Shown here: positions 7,794-15,717 of the stretch, one piece after another
How the letters are laid out: each line of letters starts with the position of its first letter
Position numbering within the stretch: the stretch's first letter is position 1
Origin: an uncultured Bacteroidales bacterium
GTDB taxonomy: Bacteria > Bacteroidota > Bacteroidia > Bacteroidales > FEN-979
Direction: 5' to 3'
Length of the DNA stretch: 45,453 nt
NCBI GenBank assembly: GCA_903845055.1
Contig: CAIMWF010000099.1
Location: 1-45,453 of the forward strand
The notes under the pieces: model-generated
The model's input: the letters and a program-made list of their open reading frames with translations, nothing else
Databases searched by the model: none
What the model was told of the DNA's origin: nothing
Program-made: the position numbers and the translations under genes

Positions 7794-8194
7794 ATATTCC
7801 GCAGAAACCGCCCATGGTGATGGTCGGCCGGTTGATTGAAGCCGGTGCAGGCCAAACGACCACATCCTTCACGGTCAGTGAGGATAATATTTTTTGTGAA
7901 AACGGCGAATTCCGCGAAGCCGGGCTGATTGAAAACATGGCGCAGACCGCAGCCGCAGGCATCTGTTCAAAGGCAGCGGACCAAACCGGGGAGCCGCCGG
8001 TCGGTTTTATCGGCGGCATCAGGAACCTGAAAATCATTGCATTGCCAAAGGCCGGACAGGAGATTGTCACCCGGATTACCATGATGCACCAGGTGTTCGA
8101 CAGTTCTATTGTCAGGGGTGAAATTTTCATTGGAAACCAGCTCCTCGCCTCATGCGAGTTAAAAATATTCCTGGTGAAACAGGTAAATGATTAA
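7772..8194 (+). CDS. Hotdog-fold 3-hydroxyacyl-ACP dehydratase (ApeP-like)
   Basis: A 140-residue hotdog protein. The central-helix motif GLIENMAQTAAA carries Glu54, matching the acid of FabZ-type dehydratases. The FabZ loop GHFPGxP with its catalytic histidine is replaced by IFCENGEFREA (40-50). As far as I recall, the ApeP proteins of aryl-polyene clusters have the same kind of FC-D/E change, which supports the assignment. It would dehydrate 3-hydroxyacyl-ACP to build conjugated double bonds. The start overlaps the radical SAM gene by 22 bases. No second dehydratase is visible in the cluster. Confidence 0.75.
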   Translation: MALPEEINIPQKPPMVMVGRLIEAGAGQTTTSFTVSEDNIFCENGEFREAGLIENMAQTAAAGICSKAADQTGEPPVGFIGGIRNLKIIALPKAGQEIVTRITMMHQVFDSSIVRGEIFIGNQLLASCELKIFLVKQVND

Positions 8195-8199
8195 AAACC

Positions 8200-8229
8200 G
8201 GGGCCCGCGAATGTAAAAATTCGCTCCCC
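8200..8229 (+). promoter_or_regulatory. Stable hairpin within the operon
   Basis: GGGG, CCC, then GCGAAT-gtaaaa-ATTCGC, a T and CCCC form an interrupted stem just after the dehydratase stop codon. No T-run follows, so it is more likely an mRNA-stability or processing hairpin than a terminator. It lies in the 95-base gap before the next gene. Confidence 0.4.
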
Positions 8230-8289
8230 TGTTACAAAGGATTTTCATATCTTGTCAACCCAAATTATTAATGAACCAGAATATATATT

Positions 8290-8685
8290 ATGGAAGCAAA
8301 TCAGAATCCGGTTTATAAAGACAAGGCATACGGTCAGTTCAGGGAACTTTCGTATTCATACCAGGATGGCGGCGCATTTGAAAAGACAGTGGGTTATCAC
8401 GGGGAAGCCGACCGGCTGGTCCTTCAGCAGGCCTGGGACCTATTCAGGGAGCGGATTGAGAGCGCCCGTCAGCTGGTGATCTCGGGCAAGGTAAGCCCGG
8501 TGGTCTATTACATGGAAAAAAACCTGCTTGACCCGCTGAACCTCTCGATGATGGCCGGGGTTGCGCTCTGGCGCGTGAAATTGCACCTGAAACCCGGTTT
8601 TTTTAAACGTCTGAACGAAAAAACGCTGCAGAAATATGCAGATGCCTTTAACATTACCACCGAACAACTCAAAAAAGTCGATTAA
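8290..8685 (+). CDS. Conserved-looking protein of unknown function
   Basis: A 131-residue soluble protein without signal peptide or membrane segment. I do not recognise its family. It is predicted mostly helical, rich in charged residues, with a central hydrophobic patch (DPLNLSMMAGVALWRVKLHL, about 81-100) and a C-terminal stretch KYADAFNITTEQLKKVD. The gene is 14 bases upstream of the BtrH-like gene and downstream of the dehydratase, so it is almost certainly part of the operon. It might be a partner of the BtrH-like or radical SAM enzyme; that is only inference from position. Confidence 0.75.
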   Translation: MEANQNPVYKDKAYGQFRELSYSYQDGGAFEKTVGYHGEADRLVLQQAWDLFRERIESARQLVISGKVSPVVYYMEKNLLDPLNLSMMAGVALWRVKLHLKPGFFKRLNEKTLQKYADAFNITTEQLKKVD

Positions 8686-8699
8686 TCAACATTATCTGT

Positions 8700-9725
8700 A
8701 TGGAAACCACGAAAACAATCATTAATTATACGCACCGCCAGGCCGGACACTGCGAAAGCGGGGCAACTTCGAACCTTTTTAAATTCAACGGGCTGGAAAT
8801 ATCGGAGCCCATGGCCTTTGGCATTGGAAACGGATTGTATTTCAGTTACATCCCCTTTCTCAAGATACAGTTTGCCCCCATGATCTCCTTCAGAAACCTG
8901 CCAAACACAGTCTTCAGGCGGTCGACCTCCTACATGGGGATCGAGGCGACGGTGGTGAAAAAGATCAAGGACCCGAAAGAGGCCATGGAGATGCTTGACC
9001 GAAACCTCGCACAGGGAATCCCCACAGGCTGCCAGGTCGGCGTCTTCCAGCTGACCTTCTTCCCGCCCGAATACCGCATGCATTACAACATGCACAACCT
9101 TGTGGTATTCGGTAAAGAGGGCAACATGTACCACGTAAGCGATACGGTGTTGGAATTTCCGCAGCTGATCACTTACGACGACCTTGTACGGGTGAGGTAT
9201 GCCAAAGGGGCCTTCGCACCGCAGGGTAAGATGTACTGGATCAACCATGCCATCGAAAATCCCGTTGACCTGAAACCGGCCATCATTCTTGGAATTAAAA
9301 AAACCGTTTACGAAATGATCGGGATTCCTTTCCCGCTCATCGGGGTGAAGGGGTTGCGCTGGATGGCCCGCGATATACGTAAATGGCCTAAGAAACACGG
9401 CAACGATACCGCTTCCTTCTATCTTGGACAGATCCTTCGCATGGCCGAGGATTTTGGTACCGGTGGCGCAGGATTCCGTTATATTTACGGGGCTTTCCTT
9501 AAGGAGGCCGGCGAATTGTTCGGGGGTCACCAGGAGTTGCTTGAGGCGTCGGACATGATGGGGAAAACCGCCAACAAATGGCGTGAGTTCACCTATATGG
9601 GGGCAAGGAACTGTAAAAACCGCGCCAAACCCGAAGAGGATTACGGCACACTGTCGGAAAAACTGCTCGAAATTGCCAATGACGAGGAGAAGGTCTACCA
9701 GAAACTTAAAAAAATAAAATTCTGA
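8700..9725 (+). CDS. BtrH-like acyltransferase with papain-like triad
   Basis: A 341-residue protein. The N-terminal half matches the BtrH type: His17-Cys18 in GHCESGATSNL, then His132 (MHNLVVFG) and Asp148 (HVSDT) in the order and spacing of a papain-like Cys-His-Asp triad. BtrH in butirosin biosynthesis moves an acyl group from a carrier protein to an amine. By analogy this protein could unload an ACP-bound chain onto an acceptor, but the acceptor is unknown. The C-terminal half (about 175-341) is helical and resembles the usual second domain of this family. There is no signal peptide, so it should act in the cytoplasm. The stop codon overlaps the next start by one base, tying it to the ABC transporter. 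Confidence 0.75.
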   Translation: METTKTIINYTHRQAGHCESGATSNLFKFNGLEISEPMAFGIGNGLYFSYIPFLKIQFAPMISFRNLPNTVFRRSTSYMGIEATVVKKIKDPKEAMEMLDRNLAQGIPTGCQVGVFQLTFFPPEYRMHYNMHNLVVFGKEGNMYHVSDTVLEFPQLITYDDLVRVRYAKGAFAPQGKMYWINHAIENPVDLKPAIILGIKKTVYEMIGIPFPLIGVKGLRWMARDIRKWPKKHGNDTASFYLGQILRMAEDFGTGGAGFRYIYGAFLKEAGELFGGHQELLEASDMMGKTANKWREFTYMGARNCKNRAKPEEDYGTLSEKLLEIANDEEKVYQKLKKIKF

Positions 9726-10477
9726 TGTCAGAAAAACCCATCATTGAAATCAGGGAACTGACCAAAATTTACAAGGGTGCCGACGAGCCAGCGATCAATG
9801 CGATCTCGCTGGACATTTTCCAAAATGAGATCTTCGGGTTGCTCGGACCCAACGGCGCAGGCAAGACCACGACCATCTCCATCCTGTGCGGACTGTTTGC
9901 CCCGACAAAAGGCAGTGTTACGATCGATGGGCACGACAGCCACGCGGAACCCGCGAAGATCAAACAGATCATCGGGGTCGTCCCACAGGATATCGCCCTC
10001 TATCCAACCCTGACGGGCCGCGAAAACCTTACCTTTTTCGGGAACATGTACGGGATGTACGGTTCACAGTTGCGCGACAGGATCAATCATTATCTCGGGG
10101 AATTCGGGCTTGAAAAACATGCCGACAAACTGGTAAACAAATATTCAGGCGGCATGAAACGCAGGGTCAACCTGATCGCAGGGCTGCTTCACCACCCCAA
10201 GGTCATCATCCTCGACGAACCTACCGTGGGCATCGACGTGCAATCACGCGTGGTGATCCTCGAATACCTGAAGGAACTCAACCGCAAGGGAGTTACGATC
10301 ATATACACCTCCCATTACATGGAAGAGGCGGAACACCTGTGTACCAGGGTAGCCATCATCGACCGTGGCAGAATCGTTACCCTGGGCAACCCGAAAGAGT
10401 TGCTGGTACTTCATCCCGAGTTTAAAAACCTTGAAAATATCTTTATTCATTTCACAGGGAAGGACATGAGGGACTGA
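9725..10477 (+). CDS. ABC transporter ATP-binding protein
   Basis: A 250-residue ATPase with Walker A GPNGAGKT at 41-48, signature SGGMKRR at 141-147, Walker B with catalytic Glu (IILDEP, 161-166) and the switch His in YTSHYMEE. This is the ABC-2 export type, related to lipid and antibiotic exporters. It overlaps the permease gene by one base and the BtrH-like gene by one base, so the three should be translated together. It is the only complete transporter in the cluster and probably moves the finished lipid or its precursor across the inner membrane, replacing the MMPL exporter of known aryl-polyene clusters. Confidence 0.93.
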   Translation: MSEKPIIEIRELTKIYKGADEPAINAISLDIFQNEIFGLLGPNGAGKTTTISILCGLFAPTKGSVTIDGHDSHAEPAKIKQIIGVVPQDIALYPTLTGRENLTFFGNMYGMYGSQLRDRINHYLGEFGLEKHADKLVNKYSGGMKRRVNLIAGLLHHPKVIILDEPTVGIDVQSRVVILEYLKELNRKGVTIIYTSHYMEEAEHLCTRVAIIDRGRIVTLGNPKELLVLHPEFKNLENIFIHFTGKDMRD

Positions 10478-11781
10478 TGATGAAGAAGTATTTTTCCGTT
10501 TGCCGTAAAGAGGTGCTTTTACTTATTCGCGATAAGGCAGGACTTACGATGTTGTTTCTCATGCCGGTTGTGCTCATCATCATCTCCTCGCTGATGCAGG
10601 AATTCGGCTGGAATTCGTTAAAAAAGGATCCGATGGTTCAGGTGCTGTTTGTAAACAACGACCTTGACAGCCTCGGGGTCACGATACGCAAAGGGTTCCG
10701 GCAATCGGGCTCCTTTGAGATCATCGACAGCCTGAACCACAAACCCATCACCGAGTCCGTTGCAAGGGAGGCAGTCAAAAAGGGGGATTACCTGATTGCC
10801 ATCGTGGTTCCCGAAGGAGCCACGCGCTGCATGCGCGCCAACGTGCGCCTGTCGGTAGCCAAGGTGCTTGCCGGCTTCGGGTTTGGGAATCCTTCCCTCG
10901 TCAATTCCATAACCCTGAAGGATTCGGTGAATGTGACCATCTATTTCGACCCGACGGTTAAAAAAACCTTTAAAAATGCAATGGTCAGTTCGGTCCGCGA
11001 AAATTATTACAGGACCCAGTCGGAATGGACCTTCAACACCTTCAACCAGGAAATGGCGGTCCAAATGCCGATGTACAAGCCATCAAACGCCGCATTCCGT
11101 GATGTACTGAGCTTCAGGGAGGTGTTTCCCTCCTACCGCGAAGTTGAGATCATTCCCAACACTACACAGCATAATGTTCCAGCCTGGACCATTTTTGCCA
11201 TGTTCTTCATTGTCATTCCCCTCACGCAAAGCCTTATCCAGGAGCGCGAAGGAGGCAGCCTTTTCAGGCTGCTCACCATGCCCGTACCCTATATGACCCT
11301 CCTGTTGGGGAAAGTGGGCGTGTACCTGGTGGTTTGCATGCTACAAACTGCTGCCATGCTGCTCGCCGGGGTGTACCTGCTCCCCCTGTTCGGCATGCCG
11401 ACGCTGGTTTTCGGAAACAACCTTATTGCGCTCTTCTTCATGACACTTGTGGTTTCAATGGCCTCGGTAGGATACGGCCTGATGGTTGGAACCATAGCAA
11501 GAACACACCAGCAGGCGGCTGCATTCGGTTCAATCTCTGTCATCATGCTTGCCGCCATAGGCGGGCTCTGGGTCCCGATCTACCTCATGCCCCCTTTCAT
11601 GCGGACTTTTTCAACGGTCAGTCCGCTCAACTGGGCAATTACCGGTTATTACAACATTTTCCTGCGCGGGGGAAACCTCATGCAAGTCGCACCAGAGATA
11701 ACCAGGCTGGTCCTCTTTTTTATTTTTACGGTGCTGGTAACCGCCCTGTTTCATAAATTTAAAAATCCCGGGAACAGTTAA
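10477..11781 (+). CDS. ABC-2 type transporter permease
   Basis: A 434-residue permease. One membrane helix near the N-terminus (about 21-41) is followed by a large extracytoplasmic domain (about 45-225) and five to six helices from about 230 to 425. This is the ABC-2/YhhJ-like arrangement, in which a single gene forms a homodimer with the ATPase at 9725. The thioesterase gene starts two bases after its stop codon. Substrate is not readable from sequence; context suggests the cluster product. Confidence 0.9.
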   Translation: MMKKYFSVCRKEVLLLIRDKAGLTMLFLMPVVLIIISSLMQEFGWNSLKKDPMVQVLFVNNDLDSLGVTIRKGFRQSGSFEIIDSLNHKPITESVAREAVKKGDYLIAIVVPEGATRCMRANVRLSVAKVLAGFGFGNPSLVNSITLKDSVNVTIYFDPTVKKTFKNAMVSSVRENYYRTQSEWTFNTFNQEMAVQMPMYKPSNAAFRDVLSFREVFPSYREVEIIPNTTQHNVPAWTIFAMFFIVIPLTQSLIQEREGGSLFRLLTMPVPYMTLLLGKVGVYLVVCMLQTAAMLLAGVYLLPLFGMPTLVFGNNLIALFFMTLVVSMASVGYGLMVGTIARTHQQAAAFGSISVIMLAAIGGLWVPIYLMPPFMRTFSTVSPLNWAITGYYNIFLRGGNLMQVAPEITRLVLFFIFTVLVTALFHKFKNPGNS

Positions 11782-11783
11782 CT

Positions 11784-12197
11784 ATGGAACTTTCAGACAG
11801 GAAGGAAATTATGGTCAGGTTCTCCGAGGTCGACTCCATGCGGATCGTATGGCACGGCAATTACCTGAAATATTTTGAAGACGGGCGGGAATCCTTCGGT
11901 CTTAAATACAACCTGGGCTACCTGGATGTCTACAAACACGATGTAATGATCCCGCTGGTCAAGATAAACTGCGATTACAAGCGGCCTCTTGAATACGGCG
12001 ACACTGCTATTGTTGAAACACGCTATATCCCGGCCGATGCAGCCAAGATCGTATTTGAATACACGATCTACCGAAAAAGGGATATGGAAATTGCGGCAAC
12101 CGGTTCCACCATCCAGGTCTTCCTGACGCCGCAGGGTGAATTATTACTTACCGCACCCGAATTTTTCAATAACTGGAAAAAAAAATGGAGCATATAA
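11784..12197 (+). CDS. 4HBT-type acyl-CoA/acyl-ACP thioesterase
   Basis: A 137-residue hotdog thioesterase. Asp17 in SEVDSMRIVWHGNYLKYFED is the usual catalytic acid, followed by His24, Tyr27 and Glu32 in the family pattern. Such enzymes hydrolyse acyl thioesters; the aryl-polyene clusters contain a similar one (ApeK). Here it may release the chain or clear stalled intermediates. It is two bases after the permease gene and ten bases before the next ketosynthase. The N-terminus of the next gene could be drawn longer to overlap this gene, but that start is not credible. Confidence 0.88.
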   Translation: MELSDRKEIMVRFSEVDSMRIVWHGNYLKYFEDGRESFGLKYNLGYLDVYKHDVMIPLVKINCDYKRPLEYGDTAIVETRYIPADAAKIVFEYTIYRKRDMEIAATGSTIQVFLTPQGELLLTAPEFFNNWKKKWSI

Positions 12198-12207
12198 CTG
12201 CTGTGGC

Positions 12208-13380
12208 ATGAAACCGGTTTACATCCTGAACGACAATATCATCACCTCCCTGGGTTTTACAACTGCCGAGAACATGGCTGCCATTGAACGGGGAGTCATC
12301 GGTATCAGGGAAGTGACTGATCCCGGCCTCTATCCCTCCCCGGTTCAACTTTCTCTTGTCGATACAAAAAGGCTCAATGCCAGGTTCTCAGAAATACTTT
12401 CAGCGCTCCATAAGCCGTTGCCCGTCGACTCATTTACCCGCCTGGAGAAATTCATGATTCTCTCCGTTTACGATGCCCTTGAAAATCAACCGGTGAAACC
12501 CGGAGACCCCGCGACCCTTTTCGTGATCTCCACAACCAAGGGAAACATCAACCTGCTCGAAAACCGGTATAAAACCCTGTTCAACCATAAACGGATCTAC
12601 CTGTGGGAACTGGGCCGCACCATTCAGCATTTTTTCGGGTTTGCAAATACCCCAGTGATTATCTCCAACGCATGCGTCTCGGGCGTGGTGGCGGTAATGA
12701 CTGCCAGTCGTTACCTGCAATCGGGCGCGTTTGACCATGCCATTGTAACCGGCGGGGATATCGCCTCGGAATTTGTCATTTCAGGATTCCAGTCCTTCCA
12801 GGCCCTCAGCCCGGTGCCCTGCAAGCCGTTCGACCTTAACCGCACGGGCCTTTCGCTCGGGGAGGGTTGCGGCACCATGCTGCTCTCGGTGAACCCTGGG
12901 TCATCTCCCGAACCCCGGATCAGGATTGCGGGCGCAGCAACGACAAACGACGCCAACCATATCTCGGGACCTTCAAGGACCGGCGCGGAACTGGCCGAAG
13001 CAATGCGGCGCGCCCTGGCCGAAGGTGGGTTCAGCCTGTCGGAGGCAGACTATATTTCGGCCCATGGCACGGCCACCCCTTTCAATGACGAGATGGAATC
13101 GAAGGCCATTGAACTTTGCGGGCTGCTCGCGGTTCCAGTCAATAGTTTCAAAGGCTACTGGGGGCATACCCTGGGTGCCGCCGGACTCATCGAATCCATT
13201 GCCGCGGTTTCATCGCTCAGGAACAATCTGCTATACCGTTCTGCCGGCTTTGATACCCCCGGTGTACCCTCCCCGATCAGCATACTCGCACAGAACCTGC
13301 GGAAAGAGATCAGTATGTGCCTTAAAACCGCGTCAGGGTTCGGCGGATGCAATGCAGCCATCATATACCATAAAAACTGA
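12208..13380 (+). CDS. Beta-ketoacyl-ACP synthase, second of four
   Basis: A 390-residue condensing enzyme with Cys156 (SNACVSGVV), His286 (SAHGTATPF), Lys315 and His320 (YWGHTLGAAG), hence probably active. The start at 12208 (MKPVYIL) fits the ketosynthase N-terminus; an upstream ATG at 12136 would add 24 residues unlike the family and overlap the thioesterase. It is immediately followed, after one base, by a short ketosynthase-like protein without a nucleophile, so the two probably form a heterodimer, as in ketosynthase/chain-length-factor pairs. It is shorter and more diverged than the pair members at 14302 and 18916. Confidence 0.9.
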   Translation: MKPVYILNDNIITSLGFTTAENMAAIERGVIGIREVTDPGLYPSPVQLSLVDTKRLNARFSEILSALHKPLPVDSFTRLEKFMILSVYDALENQPVKPGDPATLFVISTTKGNINLLENRYKTLFNHKRIYLWELGRTIQHFFGFANTPVIISNACVSGVVAVMTASRYLQSGAFDHAIVTGGDIASEFVISGFQSFQALSPVPCKPFDLNRTGLSLGEGCGTMLLSVNPGSSPEPRIRIAGAATTNDANHISGPSRTGAELAEAMRRALAEGGFSLSEADYISAHGTATPFNDEMESKAIELCGLLAVPVNSFKGYWGHTLGAAGLIESIAAVSSLRNNLLYRSAGFDTPGVPSPISILAQNLRKEISMCLKTASGFGGCNAAIIYHKN

Positions 13381-13381
13381 C

Positions 13382-14032
13382 ATGGACCTTTATATCACCT
13401 CCTATTGCCTGGTACGCGATAACCGCGTTGTAGTGAACGACCGGCTCGTTTTTTATCAGGAAAATATTCTTAAATTTGCAGACTTTATAAAAGCAGTTTA
13501 CCAGCAGGGCCAGATAAACTATCCGAAATTTTACAAGATGGATGCCATCAGCAAACTGGGATTCGTCGCTGCAGAACTGGTTTTAAAGGAGACTTCGACA
13601 GAAGGGCTGGATTCCGGCGCCATTGGTGTGGTTTTGTCGAACGCAAGTTCAAGCCTGGTGACGGATATTGCACATAATGAAACCATCAAAGACCGCAACG
13701 GCTACTTTCCAAGTCCATCGGTTTTTGTCTATACTTTGCCAAACATAGTCATCGGGGAGATCTGTATCAAAAATCACTTTAAAGGCGAAAACGTCTTCCT
13801 GATCTCTGAATCTTTCAATGCCAGGTTGCTCCATGACTATGTGGGCGAATTGTTTGAAAACGGCAGGGTGGATGCCTGTTTATGCGGCTGGACCGAATTG
13901 AACGGGGACATCTTCAATGCAATGACGGTCTGGGTTACCAGGGCCGGCTTCACGAATTCTGAAGCGGGGCAAAGTTACAGGCCCCTGTTGTTCAGTGCCG
14001 AAAATATGAACGTAATAATGTCACATAACTGA
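13382..14032 (+). CDS. Half-length ketosynthase-like protein without active-site Cys
   Basis: A 216-residue protein resembling the N-terminal half of a ketosynthase. The start at 13382 (MDLYITSYC) follows the previous stop by one base; longer upstream starts run through the neighbour in another frame. IGVVLSNASSSL (81-92) and SPSVFVYTLPNIVIGEI (111-127) fit the fold. Where the nucleophile elbow should be, the sequence reads FLISESFNARLL (139-150), so the Cys is replaced. The C-terminal half with both catalytic histidines is absent. It is not a frameshift remnant: the stop is followed nine bases later by the ACP start. A structural or chain-length partner of the ketosynthase at 12208 is the simplest idea. 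Confidence 0.75.
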   Translation: MDLYITSYCLVRDNRVVVNDRLVFYQENILKFADFIKAVYQQGQINYPKFYKMDAISKLGFVAAELVLKETSTEGLDSGAIGVVLSNASSSLVTDIAHNETIKDRNGYFPSPSVFVYTLPNIVIGEICIKNHFKGENVFLISESFNARLLHDYVGELFENGRVDACLCGWTELNGDIFNAMTVWVTRAGFTNSEAGQSYRPLLFSAENMNVIMSHN

Positions 14033-14040
14033 CCGGTAAA

Positions 14041-14295
14041 ATGGAGGAATTAATCGAAAAACTGAAAAAAGAGGTTATCGCACAATTGAACCTTGAAGAA
14101 ATCACCCCGGAGGATATCAACCCCGATGCTTCGCTCTTCGGTGAAGGGCTTGGACTTGACTCTATTGATGCCCTCGAGCTGATCGTACTGCTGGAGAAAA
14201 ACTACGGGATTAAAATTGAAGACCCCAAGGACGGCAAGAAAATATTTCATTCAATCCGTACCATGGCTGAATACATCACGGAGCACCAAAAGTGA
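14041..14295 (+). CDS. Acyl carrier protein 2
   Basis: An 84-residue carrier protein with phosphopantetheine site Ser41 in GLDSIDALEL. The N-terminal helix is longer than in the first ACP and the core is of the type found next to ketosynthase/chain-length-factor pairs. It is nine bases after the half-ketosynthase and six bases before the third ketosynthase, suggesting that it serves these elongation enzymes. Confidence 0.93.
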   Translation: MEELIEKLKKEVIAQLNLEEITPEDINPDASLFGEGLGLDSIDALELIVLLEKNYGIKIEDPKDGKKIFHSIRTMAEYITEHQK

Positions 14296-14301
14296 TTCCC
14301 G

Positions 14302-15543
14302 ATGCCCCAGCGGATCTTTGTTACCGGTTATGGCCTTATTTCCTGTATTGGTAATAATATCCGGGAGAATCTTTCATCATTGTTGCAGTCAAGGCCGGGG
14401 ACCGGAGTTCCCAAACAGATAGAAACCTCCCTGCGCGATGAATTGATGGTTGGAGAAGTTCCCAAATCACACCGGGAGCTTTTCGGACTTGCTGGATTGT
14501 TGCCCGTTGAAGGCTATTCGAGAAATTCCCTTCTTGGCATCATTGCGGCACAGGAGGCAGCTGCCTGCGGCCGGCTGGATTCCCATACCGGGTTGAAGAC
14601 AGGCCTGATTTCCGCCACAACCGTTGGCGGCATGGACCGCTGCGAACTTTTTTACAACGATTTCCTGACCAACGATACCCGGAATATTTACATCGATTCG
14701 TACGAATGCGCCGACAGTACCGAGAAAATAGCCTCGATGCTCGGGATCGTTGATTTTGTGACAACCATCAGTACCGCCTGTTCTTCGGCTGCAAATGCAC
14801 TTATGCTGGGTGCCCGGATGATCAGGAGCGGCAGGCTCGACAGGGTGCTGGCCGGGGGATGCGAGTCACTCACGAAGTTCCACCTCAACGGCTTCAACGC
14901 CCTGAAGATACTTGACAAAGCGCCCTGTAAACCTTTCGATCAGCATCGTGCCGGGATAAACCTCGGCGAAGGCGCAGCATACCTTGTCCTTGAATCGGAG
15001 GATTGCCTGCTTGAAACCGGAAATTCCCCTATATGCGAACTGGCCGGATGGGGTAATACCTGCGAAGCATTTCACCAGACCGCCTCCTCTCCCGACGGAC
15101 TTGGTGCCTACCTTGCCATGAAGATCGCCCTGGAGATCAGCGGCCTTGCATCGCGGGACATCAGTTATATCAACGCACACGGAACAGGGACCGACAACAA
15201 CGATCTTTCCGAAGGGAAGGCCATCGAAAGGCTTTTCGGTGACCGGATCCCGATGGTCAGTTCGACAAAACCCTTCACCGGACATACCACCAGCGCTGCC
15301 GGCGCCATGGAGGCGATCTTTTCAATATTCTGCCTTCAGTACCAGGTGATCTGGCCCAACCTGAACTTTAACGAGCGCATCCATGAACTGAGTTTTTCAC
15401 CGGTTGAAAAGCTGGTCACGATGGTTCCGGTGAATGCCGTTATGTCGAATTCGTTCGGTTTCGGGGGAAACGACACTTCACTCATCTTTAAAAAAGTTAA
15501 TGCAAATAATGCAGATAATGCAGATAATGCGGTTAATGAATGA
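14302..15543 (+). CDS. Beta-ketoacyl-ACP synthase, third of four (paired)
   Basis: A 413-residue condensing enzyme with Cys160 (ISTACSSAAN), His293 (NAHGTGTDNN), Lys323 and His328 (FTGHTTSAAG), so it should be active. Similarity to the ketosynthase at 18916 is very high throughout (for example GLISATTVGGMDR and the LDRV-AGG segment), which marks a duplication. The downstream gene at 15718 is its likely chain-length-factor partner. The last 15 residues (VNANNADNADNAVNE) are encoded by a nine-base tandem repeat and are missing in the paralogue, so the repeat appears to have invaded the 3' end of the gene. Confidence 0.93.
   Translation: MPQRIFVTGYGLISCIGNNIRENLSSLLQSRPGTGVPKQIETSLRDELMVGEVPKSHRELFGLAGLLPVEGYSRNSLLGIIAAQEAAACGRLDSHTGLKTGLISATTVGGMDRCELFYNDFLTNDTRNIYIDSYECADSTEKIASMLGIVDFVTTISTACSSAANALMLGARMIRSGRLDRVLAGGCESLTKFHLNGFNALKILDKAPCKPFDQHRAGINLGEGAAYLVLESEDCLLETGNSPICELAGWGNTCEAFHQTASSPDGLGAYLAMKIALEISGLASRDISYINAHGTGTDNNDLSEGKAIERLFGDRIPMVSSTKPFTGHTTSAAGAMEAIFSIFCLQYQVIWPNLNFNERIHELSFSPVEKLVTMVPVNAVMSNSFGFGGNDTSLIFKKVNANNADNADNAVNE
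15499..15539 (+). repeat. Tandem 9-mer AATGCAGAT inside the gene end
   Basis: About four and a half copies of AATGCAGAT end at the stop codon of the ketosynthase and encode Asn-Ala-Asp units. An inverted set of the same unit lies at 15681-15712. Confidence 0.85.
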
Positions 15544-15680
15544 CCAGTTGAAATTGCGGTCGTCGAGAAATTTATGATTTGCCGGAATTGAAAAAAAATG
15601 CAAAATACCGGTCTGTTTTAAGACAAACCTGATGATCTTTATTGAATCACACAGAAACCCATGACTAAACTCATTGTTTT

Positions 15681-15712
15681 CATTAGCTGCATTACCTGCA
15701 TTACATAATTCA
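15681..15712 (-). repeat. Inverted copies of the AATGCAGAT 9-mer
   Basis: On the minus strand the sequence contains AATGCAGGT and AATGCAGCT followed by AATG. Together with the array at 15499 it frames the 174-base gap between the ketosynthase and its partner, and the two could pair in RNA. Confidence 0.75.
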
Positions 15713-15717
15713 TTTAT

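Noticed and set aside
12136-12207. Longer start of the second ketosynthase
   Set aside because: The added 24 residues lie in the thioesterase gene and do not resemble a ketosynthase N-terminus.
12926-13381. Long N-terminal extension of the half-length ketosynthase
   Set aside because: It is an out-of-frame reading of the active ketosynthase; the ATG at 13382 gives the natural N-terminus.
15499-15712. Possible CRISPR array
   Set aside because: Units are nine bases, directly adjacent and without unique spacers.
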